64,000 nucleotides of DNA from the NCBI RefSeq assembly GCF_963677565.1, contig NZ_OY781981.1:1736001-1800000 (forward strand), written 5' to 3'. The position numbers were made by a program, and so were the translations under genes. Positions 1 to 7,859 of the stretch are shown piece by piece. Below the pieces are notes generated by a model, which did not search any database, was not told the DNA's origin, and saw only the letters and a list, made by a program, of their open reading frames with translations. The stretch's first letter is position 1. The number at the start of each line of letters is the position of its first letter. The DNA comes from an uncultured Draconibacterium sp. (lineage in GTDB: Bacteria > Bacteroidota > Bacteroidia > Bacteroidales > Prolixibacteraceae).

Positions 1-470
1 AAGTGTTGGTAAAAGAAGTAGAAGGTGGTTATTTCTCTCCTAAACTCAAGCATTTAAAAGTTGGTGATATGGTAGAAGTTCACGGACCTTTTGGAAAATT
101 TGGTCTCGACGAAAAAAATAAGGACACTCACAAACATGTTTTTATTGCCAGCGGAACAGGAATTGCACCGTTTCACAGTATGGTAAAAAGTAACCCGGGT
201 TTGAATTACCAATTGATTCACGGAGTTCGCCATGTAGAGGAAGGATATGAGCAGGAAGATTACAGTAAGGAGAATTATACACTGTGCACTTCGCGCGATA
301 AAAATGGCGATTTTAATGGCAGGGTGACAGACTACCTGAAAAAGACAGATTTTGATAAAAATACGTGTTTTTACCTTTGTGGAAACAGCGATATGATCTT
401 CGACTCGATGGAGATTTTAAACGAAAAAGGATTTGGAAGAGAGAATATTACTGTTGAGGTATATTTTTAA
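1..470 (+). CDS. Ferredoxin-NADP reductase-like FAD/NAD(P)-binding oxidoreductase, 3' part
   Basis: The gene runs in from the left edge, so only about the last 155 residues are visible. They form the end of the FAD domain and the whole NAD(P)-binding domain of the ferredoxin-NADP reductase superfamily. The motif GTGIAPF is the pyridine-nucleotide pyrophosphate loop. CGNSDMI near the C-terminus is the conserved Cys-Gly region that contacts nicotinamide, and the protein ends in the family-typical VEVYF. Such enzymes move electrons between NAD(P)H and ferredoxin or flavodoxin in the cytoplasm. The GTG at base 3 is probably internal, because the FAD-binding half is missing. The exact electron partner cannot be told without the N-terminal part. 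Confidence 0.8.
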   Translation, partial: VLVKEVEGGYFSPKLKHLKVGDMVEVHGPFGKFGLDEKNKDTHKHVFIASGTGIAPFHSMVKSNPGLNYQLIHGVRHVEEGYEQEDYSKENYTLCTSRDKNGDFNGRVTDYLKKTDFDKNTCFYLCGNSDMIFDSMEILNEKGFGRENITVEVYF

Positions 471-512
471 GATAGAATTGCAAAAGAATAGTTAGAGAGA
501 GTTTTTTCGAGA

Positions 513-541
513 AATGCCATCCCATTATAAGGGATGGCATT
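513..541. terminator. Bidirectional intrinsic terminator between the reductase and upp
   Basis: An 11-bp perfect stem (513-523 with 531-541) around a 7-nt loop lies between two convergent genes. A T-rich stretch follows on the plus strand. On the minus strand the tail is weaker, so it serves the plus-strand gene better. Confidence 0.75.
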
Positions 542-547
542 CTTGTT

Positions 548-1210
548 TTATTTTGAATCGATTTTTTCGCCAAAGGCAAGGTCCCCGGCATCACCCAATC
601 CCGGAACAATGTACGATTTTGGAGTCATTTCAGGATCGACGGCACCCAACCATAAAGTTACATTTTCGTCTTTAATAGCATTTTTTACATATTCAACACC
701 TTCTTCGCTGGCAATAATTGCTACCAGGTGAATGTGCGCTGGTTTTCCCTTGCTAAATAAAGCTTCGTAACCAATTTCCATCGATTTACCCGAAGCCAAC
801 ATCGGGTCAGAAAGAATAACCACTTTATCGTCAAGTGAAGGTGAGGCCATGTATTCAAATTCAATTTCAAATTCGCCTCCTTCGGTATATTTTCTAAAGG
901 CCGATATAAAACAATTTTCCGCCCGGTCGAATATACGAAGCAATCCATTGTGCATTGCCAGGCCTGCACGTAAAATAGTTGCCAATACCGGTTGCCGGCA
1001 TAATTTAGGAACTTTGGCAACACCCAGCGGAGTTGTAACGTCGTTAACTTCAAATTGCATTTCTTTGCTTATTTCGTAAGCAAAAATTTCACCAATTCGG
1101 TTAAGGTTATCTCGAAAACGAAGTGGGTCGGTTTGAATTCCTGTATCGCGGATTTCTGCCAGATACTGGTCTAAAATGGAGTGGCTGTGGCCTAAAACTC
1201 GAACGTTCAT
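548..1210 (-). CDS. upp: Uracil phosphoribosyltransferase
   Basis: This enzyme makes UMP from uracil and PRPP in pyrimidine salvage. The 220-residue protein has the PRPP-binding stretch VVILSDPMLASGKSM (residues 130-144) and the uracil-binding C-terminal motif YIVPGLGDAGD (200-210), both diagnostic of the family. The frame stays open further upstream to 1321, but that extension would overlap the preceding gene. The ATG at 1210 gives the expected N-terminus (MNVRVLGHS) and leaves a 10-bp gap to the gene before it. It is the last gene of a six-gene minus-strand run that starts with radC. Family assignment is firm; the link to its neighbours is positional only. Confidence 0.95.
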   Translation of the reverse strand: MNVRVLGHSHSILDQYLAEIRDTGIQTDPLRFRDNLNRIGEIFAYEISKEMQFEVNDVTTPLGVAKVPKLCRQPVLATILRAGLAMHNGLLRIFDRAENCFISAFRKYTEGGEFEIEFEYMASPSLDDKVVILSDPMLASGKSMEIGYEALFSKGKPAHIHLVAIIASEEGVEYVKNAIKDENVTLWLGAVDPEMTPKSYIVPGLGDAGDLAFGEKIDSK

Positions 1211-1220
1211 AATTTTTTTT

Positions 1221-2306
1221 TTAGGTGAAGAAGACATCTCCGTCACCATCCTGAAATGTATGTTGTTTTTTATTTGATACCTGAAAAGTACTGTATATTT
1301 TTTGCCCGTATCTTTTCGCATGCAAAAATGGGAATTTTCTGCTTAAAAGCTGGCCTGCAAGTTCCTTTTTATAAATAGTTAAGTACTCAATTTTGTTGCT
1401 CAGGCAATATTTTTTTAGAAACACGGCAATTTCTTTTGTGCAATCTTCGGTGAGGTTAAAATAAAGTGTTTTTAAATGTCCTTCACGAACGGAGAAAATA
1501 AAAAAGCCAAGCATTTTTTTGTCTCGTTTTACTTTTACGGTTTTGTAGTAAAAATTTTTCGAGAAGGATGAAAAGGGATAGCGAGAGGACACTCCATTAT
1601 TTTGTTGTGACATCCAGGGATGATCAAAAATCCATTTCAGTTCTGTTTCGTCCCGGTTAAAAACACTGTTAACCGGATTGGATTTTAAGAACTCATAACA
1701 GGCTTCGTCAGGTTTCGTTGTGTCGGAGAAAGAAATTGCGGAACCTGGTTTTGGATTATAAAAGAAGCCAATCAAATGAACAAGGAGTGAAATAAAAAAA
1801 TCTATAATATTGGATAGGAGTGCCGTAACAGTATTTTTTTGGGTTTGAAAAAGTCTAGCTGTTTTGGCATGCAAATATGCACGAACTCCTTCAAACTGGT
1901 GAATGGGTTGAAACAGACCGGTTTTTACATACAGCTTTTCCGAATTTGGAGCATAGTTGGTAAACAATAACTTTTTATCCCAATCTTCATAAGCTTCGCG
2001 TAAAAGTTGCTCGGAATAACCCAGGCGGCGGTATTGTTCGTGAACCCAGTTTCCGCTGCACCAACCAAAACGAATTTGCTGATCATCTGAATTTAACGTG
2101 TCGGCAAAAATACTTCGAAAAGCCACCAAACGCTCATTTTTAAACCCAAGATAAAGCACAATGTCATTATTTAGTGCATGCGGATTGGCAAGATACGACC
2201 GGGCGCGAATCGGAGAAATGGGAACCACTTCGTAATTTTGAAACGCTTTGCTGTTTACAAAGTTTTCCAGTTCGTTTAGTCGTATTTTTTTTACCTGTAA
2301 AGTCAA
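1221..2306 (-). CDS. GNAT-like acyltransferase domain protein
   Basis: This is a 361-residue protein whose first half resembles a GNAT N-acyltransferase. A strand-rich region ending in FGWCSGNWV is followed by EQYRRLGYSEQLLREAYEDW, which looks like the acyl-CoA loop and helix, then by the late GNAT segment TNYAPNSEKLYVKTGL. The middle (about residues 165-190) is hydrophobic, and the second half is unassigned. The start appears to be a TTG at 2306 that overlaps the TGA stop of the upstream deacetylase by four bases, which implies translational coupling. No in-frame ATG gives a sensible N-terminus. Its operon with two deacetylase-type proteins and a BioF2-type acyltransferase suggests acylation of an amino sugar or another envelope component. 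The substrate is unknown. Confidence 0.6.
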   Translation of the reverse strand: MTLQVKKIRLNELENFVNSKAFQNYEVVPISPIRARSYLANPHALNNDIVLYLGFKNERLVAFRSIFADTLNSDDQQIRFGWCSGNWVHEQYRRLGYSEQLLREAYEDWDKKLLFTNYAPNSEKLYVKTGLFQPIHQFEGVRAYLHAKTARLFQTQKNTVTALLSNIIDFFISLLVHLIGFFYNPKPGSAISFSDTTKPDEACYEFLKSNPVNSVFNRDETELKWIFDHPWMSQQNNGVSSRYPFSSFSKNFYYKTVKVKRDKKMLGFFIFSVREGHLKTLYFNLTEDCTKEIAVFLKKYCLSNKIEYLTIYKKELAGQLLSRKFPFLHAKRYGQKIYSTFQVSNKKQHTFQDGDGDVFFT

Positions 2307-3271
2307 TGTTTTACTGTTGCTTTGCCTATTGCTTTTCGCAATTTAAAATAAAGAAATTCTGCTTTCACATTTACTTCAAAATTGCCTTTTTGTTCTGCCG
2401 GATAACGTTGGTAATGATACGGTATTATATCGTGTTTAACGCCTGCTGTTCCAAAACTAATATTGCACCATTCTTTGTCGTGTATTTTTTTTATCAGCTT
2501 GATAGAAACGCCATCATCAGTGTATGGAAATGCAAACGCTTTTACTTTGGGATTTACATTTTCAGTCACCCATTTCATACTTTTTTTAATGTGCTTCAAC
2601 TGCCTTTTTTCCGATAACTTCCAAAACTCAGGATGTTTATGGCTGTGTCCGCCAATTGAAAAACCTTTGTTTTGAAGCTCTTTAATTTGAGCTGTTGTCA
2701 TGTACGGTTGTTGGGTTTCAAGATAGGATTGGAAATCGATTTCAAGCAACTCTGCCGCATGGTCGAGAATCGTTCTTTTAGAGAAGGGAGCCTGCAATAT
2801 CTTCTCTGGTGGGAGTCCGTTTTCATTGAGATATCTTTCCACTTCAGCATCTGGGTGAGCTTTCATTTCGTTTAAAATCAGGCTGGCTTTGTAACGGTGA
2901 AATAGTTCTTTGTTGTCCACAAATCCGCTATTTACGAAAAATGTAGCCGGAATTCCTTTCTGCAAAAGAATAGGTGCAACTATTTCAGCACATTCTTTTA
3001 GGCCATCATCAAAACTTAAATGAAAACTATTGGGTTTAGGAGTAGTTAATAATTCTTCCAGCGAAACAGGCATAAAATAGTTCAAATAGAAATCGAGTTC
3101 CTGCTTAAATTGTTTTTCGCTTATCGTTGGATAATTTAAAATATGTGGCAGAGCCTGGTCGCTAACAACATGGTAGAAAGGTAAAAAAAGCGGAGCTTTT
3201 GCCTCCAGAAGTTTTCGGGTTGAAAACAGCGGACTCAGTTTTTTACTTACCAAACGCGGGAAATGCCTCAT
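2303..3271 (-). CDS. NodB-type polysaccharide deacetylase family protein
   Basis: Members of this family (carbohydrate esterase 4) remove N- or O-acetyl groups from glycans with a metal centre. The 322-residue protein has the NodB signature LSFDDG (residues 85-90, supplying the metal-binding Asp) and the zinc histidine pair in GGHSHKH (H209 and H213). FAFPYTD is the later conserved motif 3. No signal peptide or clear membrane segment is seen, so it may act on a cytoplasmic, lipid-linked intermediate. It lies 6 bp after the BioF2-type gene and overlaps the start of the GNAT-like gene, so the three are surely co-transcribed. The substrate is not determined. Confidence 0.82.
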   Translation of the reverse strand: MRHFPRLVSKKLSPLFSTRKLLEAKAPLFLPFYHVVSDQALPHILNYPTISEKQFKQELDFYLNYFMPVSLEELLTTPKPNSFHLSFDDGLKECAEIVAPILLQKGIPATFFVNSGFVDNKELFHRYKASLILNEMKAHPDAEVERYLNENGLPPEKILQAPFSKRTILDHAAELLEIDFQSYLETQQPYMTTAQIKELQNKGFSIGGHSHKHPEFWKLSEKRQLKHIKKSMKWVTENVNPKVKAFAFPYTDDGVSIKLIKKIHDKEWCNISFGTAGVKHDIIPYHYQRYPAEQKGNFEVNVKAEFLYFKLRKAIGKATVKH

Positions 3272-3277
3272 TGCCAG

Positions 3278-4195
3278 TTATCGTTTTAGCCACTTGAAAA
3301 GCAAAGGTAAACGATTATATTTAAGTTGAAAGTAGGTTTCGGGTTTTGCTCCAAAGCCTTTGTAAAAGCGCTCCACTCCCGGAATCATCGATCCCTCGAA
3401 ATCCAAAATCAGGTTTTTTTCGGCATTGTCTTCAATAAAACGGTTAATCAGGTAATACATGGCTCCTGTGTTTTTGCCTTCTTCATTTGATGCTGCATTA
3501 AAATAAATTACACGGTCTTTCCAACGGCAAAAATACACTGCAGCACAAAGTTCATTTCCCGGAGTGTATACGCCGTATATTTTTCCAAAACCTTTGTATT
3601 CGCCAAAAGCAATGAGACTTTTTAATTTATCAATAGCCGATTTGTTAACTCCGGCGGGCAGGTTTTGTGCTTTAAATTCGAGGTAGGCTTCAAGTCGGAT
3701 TCCTTCAATAATTGTCAGATCCTGTTTTTGTGCTTTGGCAATATTGCGCTTTGTATTTTTCGAGTAGCCGGAAGTTATAGATTTAAAATTCTGGGTTAAT
3801 GAAAGCAGGTAGTTTTTCCGCTCGAAAAAAATATCTCCATTATTCTCTTCCTGAATATTTATCGCATTCAGTTGTATATCGGCGTATTTAAAACGATTAC
3901 TTACGGCAGCGATAAATGCACTAAAAATAGTTTTTGATGGCGTTGGGAAAATTCCAAGCTGTTGCGAAAAAAGTGGCTGATAAAGGTATTTTATGCCCAT
4001 TTTTTTCCGAAAAGGTAAGGGCATCACAAATTCGTAATCGCCATAAACAAGAGCGTCCCATTCAATGGCAGTTCTGTCGAGATGCCAGTCGTAGGCATAA
4101 ATTCTGCAATTAAACGCTCCATCAATGCATTGATTCCATTTATCAGAATCGATTTCTGCGTGTTTTATGTAGTGAATTTCTTTTTCGCTGCTCAT
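3278..4195 (-). CDS. FemAB/BioF2-type (Acetyltransf_6) acyltransferase
   Basis: This 305-residue protein belongs to the double-GNAT family that includes FemAB and the CelD/BioF2-like acyltransferases. The C-terminal half carries the recognisable block GAMYYLINRFIEDN, then ILDFEGS, then GVERFYKGFGAKPETYFQLKY, where related proteins close the GNAT fold. The central block YSKNTKRNIAKAQKQ is the basic helix typical of this family. It should transfer an acyl or aminoacyl group to an amine, often on cell-envelope sugars. It sits 14 bp after the DUF7033-like deacetylase gene and 6 bp before the NodB deacetylase gene. That is a logical partner set: deacetylation followed by N-acylation. Function beyond the family is inference. 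Confidence 0.75.
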   Translation of the reverse strand: MSSEKEIHYIKHAEIDSDKWNQCIDGAFNCRIYAYDWHLDRTAIEWDALVYGDYEFVMPLPFRKKMGIKYLYQPLFSQQLGIFPTPSKTIFSAFIAAVSNRFKYADIQLNAINIQEENNGDIFFERKNYLLSLTQNFKSITSGYSKNTKRNIAKAQKQDLTIIEGIRLEAYLEFKAQNLPAGVNKSAIDKLKSLIAFGEYKGFGKIYGVYTPGNELCAAVYFCRWKDRVIYFNAASNEEGKNTGAMYYLINRFIEDNAEKNLILDFEGSMIPGVERFYKGFGAKPETYFQLKYNRLPLLFKWLKR

Positions 4196-4209
4196 TTAAA
4201 AATGCCGGA

Positions 4210-5532
4210 CTATTCATTTGCCCATTCAAATCCCAGTTTGTTCATCTGTTCAAACACTCCTCTGAAACCTTCCCACGTACCCAGGTCGTTTACTGTTTCG
4301 TTGTGCCAGACACTTACAAATGTACCACCAACATTTTTAACTTCCTGCATAATCTTTTTTATTTCTTCAAAAGCTTTTTCCGGTTGAAGTTGCAAGTAGT
4401 AACGCAGTGTTCCATCCATAACCTGAAAAGGAATAATTTTCAGGTCCGTTACCTTATCATTTTTCAGGTCGTAAAAACAATAGGGAGTACAAATACCTGC
4501 TCTAAATCCCGGTTGTCCGGAGTATCCTAAAGTATAGTCTTCTTTTATTCCTGCTTTTATTAAGCGATTATATGTTTTCGGAAATTTCAACATTAAAAAG
4601 TGTTGGCGACTTTTGTCGACCTCTTTACCGGTAATTTCTACCAAGCGTTGTTTCTCAATCCGAACTTTCTTTTTGCCTCCTTTTTTACTGCTGCTGAACG
4701 AAGGATGTATGCCAACATCGTACTTTTTTACTGTTTCCGAGATAAGTGCCCTGTAACGATTATTGGAATGGGCAATGTTTTTGTCAAATTTGCCGTAGTC
4801 GCCCAGTAGGAAAAAGTATTTAACTTTATCTTCGTTGCCGGCAAACACGCTGTCGAGATAATCGTAGGTATCATACGGATCTTTTTCTTTTCCACTTAAC
4901 ACGCGCTTGCGTTTGGCATAGTCTTCTTTATTGCCTGTAAATAATGCTTTTGCACGTGCTGCTGTAGTACGTAGAAATCCCTTGTTCTGATAAGCATAAG
5001 CATTATCAACATCGATGGTTGAAAGAAAGCTGAATTTTGGTTCAATGAATTCGAAAGACGGGTGTTTTTCTTTCAGCAACTTAGCCAGCAGTTTTGCCCA
5101 GATATTTACAATCGGTTTTTGCAGCAGGTTGTATTTGTATAATATGCTGTTTTGATAGCGGAACCGCCCGAGCTTATCGCGCTGATTAACGGCATATTCT
5201 TCGAATCGGGTTACAAGATAAAACGATGCAGCAAACGGATCGAAAGGCAAATCGGAGTCTTTCGAAGTTTCGCAAAAATATTTTTCGCCTTCGTACCAAA
5301 CCGGATTAATGGATGGTGTAATTAAGGCTTTCTGAAAAATTAGTTTGTGAGGTTTAATGTAAAACTCGTCATCAAATTTTTCGTGAGAGTAATTGATTTT
5401 TGGCAACTCCGATTTTCTGAACTTATCGGAATTTTGAGTAAAAGCAATCTCCGTTTGCAAAATATTGGAGAAAATCAGTTTTCCAATGTACTCGATTCGC
5501 GGGTTAACTTCATCAGAATAAAGAAGTATCAT
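4210..5532 (-). CDS. Polysaccharide deacetylase-like protein with N-terminal DUF7033-type region
   Basis: The 440-residue protein resembles a group common in Bacteroidota that is annotated as polysaccharide deacetylase. The N-terminal 150 residues form an accessory region that includes FDPFAASFYLVTRFEEY. A deacetylase-like barrel follows, with STIDVD (171-176) at the position of the NodB Asp motif, GIHPSF (274-279), GYSGQPGFRAG (336-346) and VWHNE (408-412). These differ from classical NodB motifs but keep Asp and His residues at matching points. It follows radC by 14 bp and precedes the BioF2-type gene by 14 bp. No signal peptide is present. Assignment to the superfamily is good; activity and substrate are unknown. 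Confidence 0.7.
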   Translation of the reverse strand: MILLYSDEVNPRIEYIGKLIFSNILQTEIAFTQNSDKFRKSELPKINYSHEKFDDEFYIKPHKLIFQKALITPSINPVWYEGEKYFCETSKDSDLPFDPFAASFYLVTRFEEYAVNQRDKLGRFRYQNSILYKYNLLQKPIVNIWAKLLAKLLKEKHPSFEFIEPKFSFLSTIDVDNAYAYQNKGFLRTTAARAKALFTGNKEDYAKRKRVLSGKEKDPYDTYDYLDSVFAGNEDKVKYFFLLGDYGKFDKNIAHSNNRYRALISETVKKYDVGIHPSFSSSKKGGKKKVRIEKQRLVEITGKEVDKSRQHFLMLKFPKTYNRLIKAGIKEDYTLGYSGQPGFRAGICTPYCFYDLKNDKVTDLKIIPFQVMDGTLRYYLQLQPEKAFEEIKKIMQEVKNVGGTFVSVWHNETVNDLGTWEGFRGVFEQMNKLGFEWANE

Positions 5533-5546
5533 TTTCGTACGGTTTA

Positions 5547-6245
5547 TTAGTTTAACATTCCCTCATCGGCTAAACTCAGATAACTGTTCTGGCCAATAAT
5601 AACGTGGTCGAGTACGGTAATATCCATAATTTCGGCCGCATTTTTTATTTTACTGGTGATATTCAGATCGGCATTTGATGCCTGCATAGTTCCTGAAGGG
5701 TGGTTGTGGCAAAGAATAATGGCACTTGCCATTTTATCCAGCGCATTTTTTAGTATCAATCGAACATCGATTACTGTTCCAGATATTCCGCCCTGGCTAA
5801 CCATAAACGAATCGATTATACGGTTGCCACGGTTTAGTAACAGAATCCAAAATTCTTCGTGGTTCAAATCCCCCAGCATCGGCATAAAAAAATCAGCTGC
5901 GTCTTTGCTGCTGCTTATCTGTTTTTTGTTGAATACATCAGCATCTTTTCTTCGTTTTCCCAGCTCTAAAGCTGCAACAATACTTACTGCTTTTGCTTCG
6001 CCAATTCCCTGAAATTTTGTTAAGTATTCGATGCTTTTTCTGCCAAGGTCATTTAGGTTGTTATCCACCGAAGTTAAAATTCGCCGAGAGAGTTCTACTG
6101 CTGTTTCTTCAAGGTTGCCCGAGCCAATTAGTATGGCAATAAGCTCTGCATCGGTCAACGATCGTGGTCCTTTGTTCAAAAGTTTCTCGCGCGGACGATC
6201 CTCAACAGCCCAATCTTTAATGTTTAATTTTTTGTATTCTCCCAT
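5547..6245 (-). CDS. radC: RadC family JAMM-domain protein
   Basis: This is a 232-residue RadC protein of normal length. An N-terminal UPF0758 region is followed by a helix-hairpin-helix (FQGIGEAKA, residues 78-86) and a C-terminal JAB1/MPN fold. The metal-binding motif is intact: HNHPSG (180-185) and the Asp at 193 (SNAD). RadC was once linked to DNA repair, but its cellular role is unresolved; the JAMM centre suggests a metallo-isopeptidase or similar hydrolase. It is the first gene of the minus-strand run leading to the envelope-modification genes and upp. Assignment is secure by motifs. Confidence 0.93.
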   Translation of the reverse strand: MGEYKKLNIKDWAVEDRPREKLLNKGPRSLTDAELIAILIGSGNLEETAVELSRRILTSVDNNLNDLGRKSIEYLTKFQGIGEAKAVSIVAALELGKRRKDADVFNKKQISSSKDAADFFMPMLGDLNHEEFWILLLNRGNRIIDSFMVSQGGISGTVIDVRLILKNALDKMASAIILCHNHPSGTMQASNADLNITSKIKNAAEIMDITVLDHVIIGQNSYLSLADEGMLN

Positions 6246-6338
6246 CTGCCCGGTGTTCTTTCCTAAAATTAATCATAATTAATGATTTCGGAAACAGTAA
6301 ATTATAGTTACAGAACATACGGGAATTTGAAACACAAA

Positions 6339-6367
6339 AAAACCTCTCCGAAACTCGGAGAGGTTTT
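6339..6367 (-). terminator. Intrinsic terminator of the tRNA-Glu/rpsT transcript
   Basis: A 13-bp perfect stem with a 3-nt loop lies 22 bp past the rpsT stop. On the minus strand it is followed by a run of T. This is one of the strongest terminators in the window. Confidence 0.85.
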
Positions 6368-6389
6368 ATATTATGTGGTTTTTCTTTGC

Positions 6390-6641
6390 TTACAATGAAT
6401 TAACCTGAACAGCTAATTTCGACTTCAGGTTAGAAGCTTTGTTTTTATGAATGATATTGCGTTTTGCTAATTTATCAATCATAGCTGCAACTGAAGGATA
6501 CATTTTTTCTGCTTCAGCTTTATCAGTAGCATTACGCAATGCTTTAATTGCATTACGAGTAGTTTTTGCGTAGTACTTGTTGTGTACTCTCTTCTTTTCG
6601 TCTTGACGAATTCTTTTTAATGCTGACTTATGATGTGCCAT
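6390..6641 (-). CDS. rpsT: 30S ribosomal protein S20
   Basis: The 83-residue basic protein begins MAHHKSALKRIRQ and contains the conserved blocks KTTRNAIKALR and RNIIHKNKASNLKSKL of ribosomal protein S20. S20 binds 16S rRNA in the small subunit. The gene lies 31 bp downstream of tRNA-Glu on the same strand. No terminator lies between them, and a strong terminator follows, so the two are likely one transcript from the promoter at 6776-6806. Confidence 0.97.
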   Translation of the reverse strand: MAHHKSALKRIRQDEKKRVHNKYYAKTTRNAIKALRNATDKAEAEKMYPSVAAMIDKLAKRNIIHKNKASNLKSKLAVQVNSL

Positions 6642-6672
6642 TTTCTTTCTTTCTCTCTTTTTAAAAAATTAG

Positions 6673-6744
6673 TAGCCCGTAGGGGATTCGAACCCCTGCT
6701 ACCAGGATGAAAACCTGGCGTCCTAACCCCTAGACGAACGGGCC
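6673..6744 (-). tRNA. tRNA-Glu (anticodon TTC)
   Basis: The minus strand folds into a standard cloverleaf of 72 nt. The acceptor stem starts GGCCCGT, with a G-U pair at the first position. The anticodon stem CCAGG/CCTGG closes the loop TTTTCAT, so the anticodon is TTC, and the T arm contains GGTTCGAATCC. The 3' CCA is not encoded, so it must be added after transcription. It shares a transcript with rpsT. Confidence 0.95.
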
Positions 6745-6775
6745 TTCCTATTTAACTCCCTTAATTTTGGGACTG

Positions 6776-6806
6776 CAAAAATACTGCATTTTTGTAATCG
6801 ACCAAA
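6776..6806 (-). promoter_or_regulatory. Bacteroidota-type sigma promoter for tRNA-Glu/rpsT
   Basis: On the minus strand, TTTG (6803-6806) and TATTTTTG (6776-6783) are separated by 19 nt. This is a near-perfect match to the Bacteroidota primary sigma consensus TTTG-N19-TAnnTTTG. It lies about 31 bp before the tRNA. Confidence 0.7.
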
Positions 6807-7104
6807 TTTTTTCAGGATTTTTTTATCAGCTAAAATCGGTTTGCTTTTCGTTTAAAGCCCCGTTTTTATTTTAGCGCTGCAAAGGAAAGAAACATTTTTT
6901 AATCTGCAAACAAAAAATGAAAAAAAATGGGAAAATGTTTCTCCGTGTTGTGTCTAGTCTGAAATGACGCTTAAGTTTCGGTTATTTTTTGAATTTTACG
7001 AAATCAGAAAAAGTAAGCATAGCCATAGCTACGTGAATCTTTTTATGGTAAGTAAAAACGAAAAAGAACAAAACTTGGGGCGATAGATCAGGCTTGATAC
7101 AACA
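6807..7104. other. Non-coding stretch between tRNA-Glu and lptB
   Basis: Together with the promoter this makes a 360-bp gap with no credible gene. The only structure seen is a 10-bp inverted repeat (6889-6898 with 6932-6941) separated by 33 nt of A-rich DNA. It could be a weak lptB terminator or a regulator site. Nothing else stands out. Confidence 0.5.
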
Positions 7105-7827
7105 CTAACGTAATTCGAAGTTTTGACCGAGGTACACACGGCGCACATCTTCGTCGGCTGCCAGTTCATCTGCGGTGCCGGCTTTTAAAATATTTCCTTC
7201 AAAAAGCAGATATGAGCGGTCTGTAATTCGCAGTGTTTCGTGCACATTGTGGTCCGTTATCAGCACACCAATATTCTTTTCCTTTAATTTCATTACGATT
7301 TGCTGAATATCTTCTACTGCAATCGGATCAACTCCTGCAAAAGGTTCGTCGAGTAAAATAAATTTCGGATCGATAGCCAGTGCACGTGCAATTTCGGTTC
7401 TTCTCCGTTCTCCTCCCGAGAGCTGAATACCTTTACTTTTGCGAATATGTTGCAGGCTGAACTCATCAATAAGTGTTTCCAGCTTTTCTTTTTGGTATGC
7501 TTTCGAGTAGTCGGTCATTTCCAGAACTGCCCTGATGTTGTCTTCAATACTCAACTTCCTGAAAACCGATGCTTCCTGTGCCAAGTAACCAATGCCGCGT
7601 TGGGCTCTTTTGTAAACCGGGAGTTTTGTAATTTCTTTGTCGTCGAGAAAAATTTTTCCTGAAAAGGGTTGAATAAGCCCAACGATCATATAAAATGAAG
7701 TGGTTTTACCTGCTCCGTTCGGACCAAGTAAACCCACAATTTCACCCTGTTTTACATCGAAACTAACCCCTTTTACAACGGTTCGTTTCCGGTATTTTTT
7801 TACGATATTTTCTGCTCGAAGAATCAT
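7105..7827 (-). CDS. lptB: LPS export ABC transporter ATPase
   Basis: This is the cytoplasmic ATPase of the LptB2FGC complex, which extracts lipopolysaccharide from the inner membrane. The 240-residue protein has Walker A GPNGAGKTT (35-43), the signature LSGGE (136-140), Walker B FILLDEP (156-162) and the switch His in TDHNVHE (H193). The stretch FRKLSIEDNIRAVLE after the Q-loop and the ending VRRVYLGQNF are typical of LptB rather than other ABC ATPases. It lies 32 bp after tatC on the same strand, so the two may be co-transcribed. Confidence 0.95.
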   Translation of the reverse strand: MILRAENIVKKYRKRTVVKGVSFDVKQGEIVGLLGPNGAGKTTSFYMIVGLIQPFSGKIFLDDKEITKLPVYKRAQRGIGYLAQEASVFRKLSIEDNIRAVLEMTDYSKAYQKEKLETLIDEFSLQHIRKSKGIQLSGGERRRTEIARALAIDPKFILLDEPFAGVDPIAVEDIQQIVMKLKEKNIGVLITDHNVHETLRITDRSYLLFEGNILKAGTADELAADEDVRRVYLGQNFELR

Positions 7828-7859
7828 AATGGTTCAAATAACGTCAATTTTTCATTGAA

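Noticed and set aside
548..1321. Longer upp start at 1321
   Set aside because: The extra 37 residues overlap the preceding gene and do not look like the Upp N-terminus, whereas MNVRVLGHS at 1210 does.
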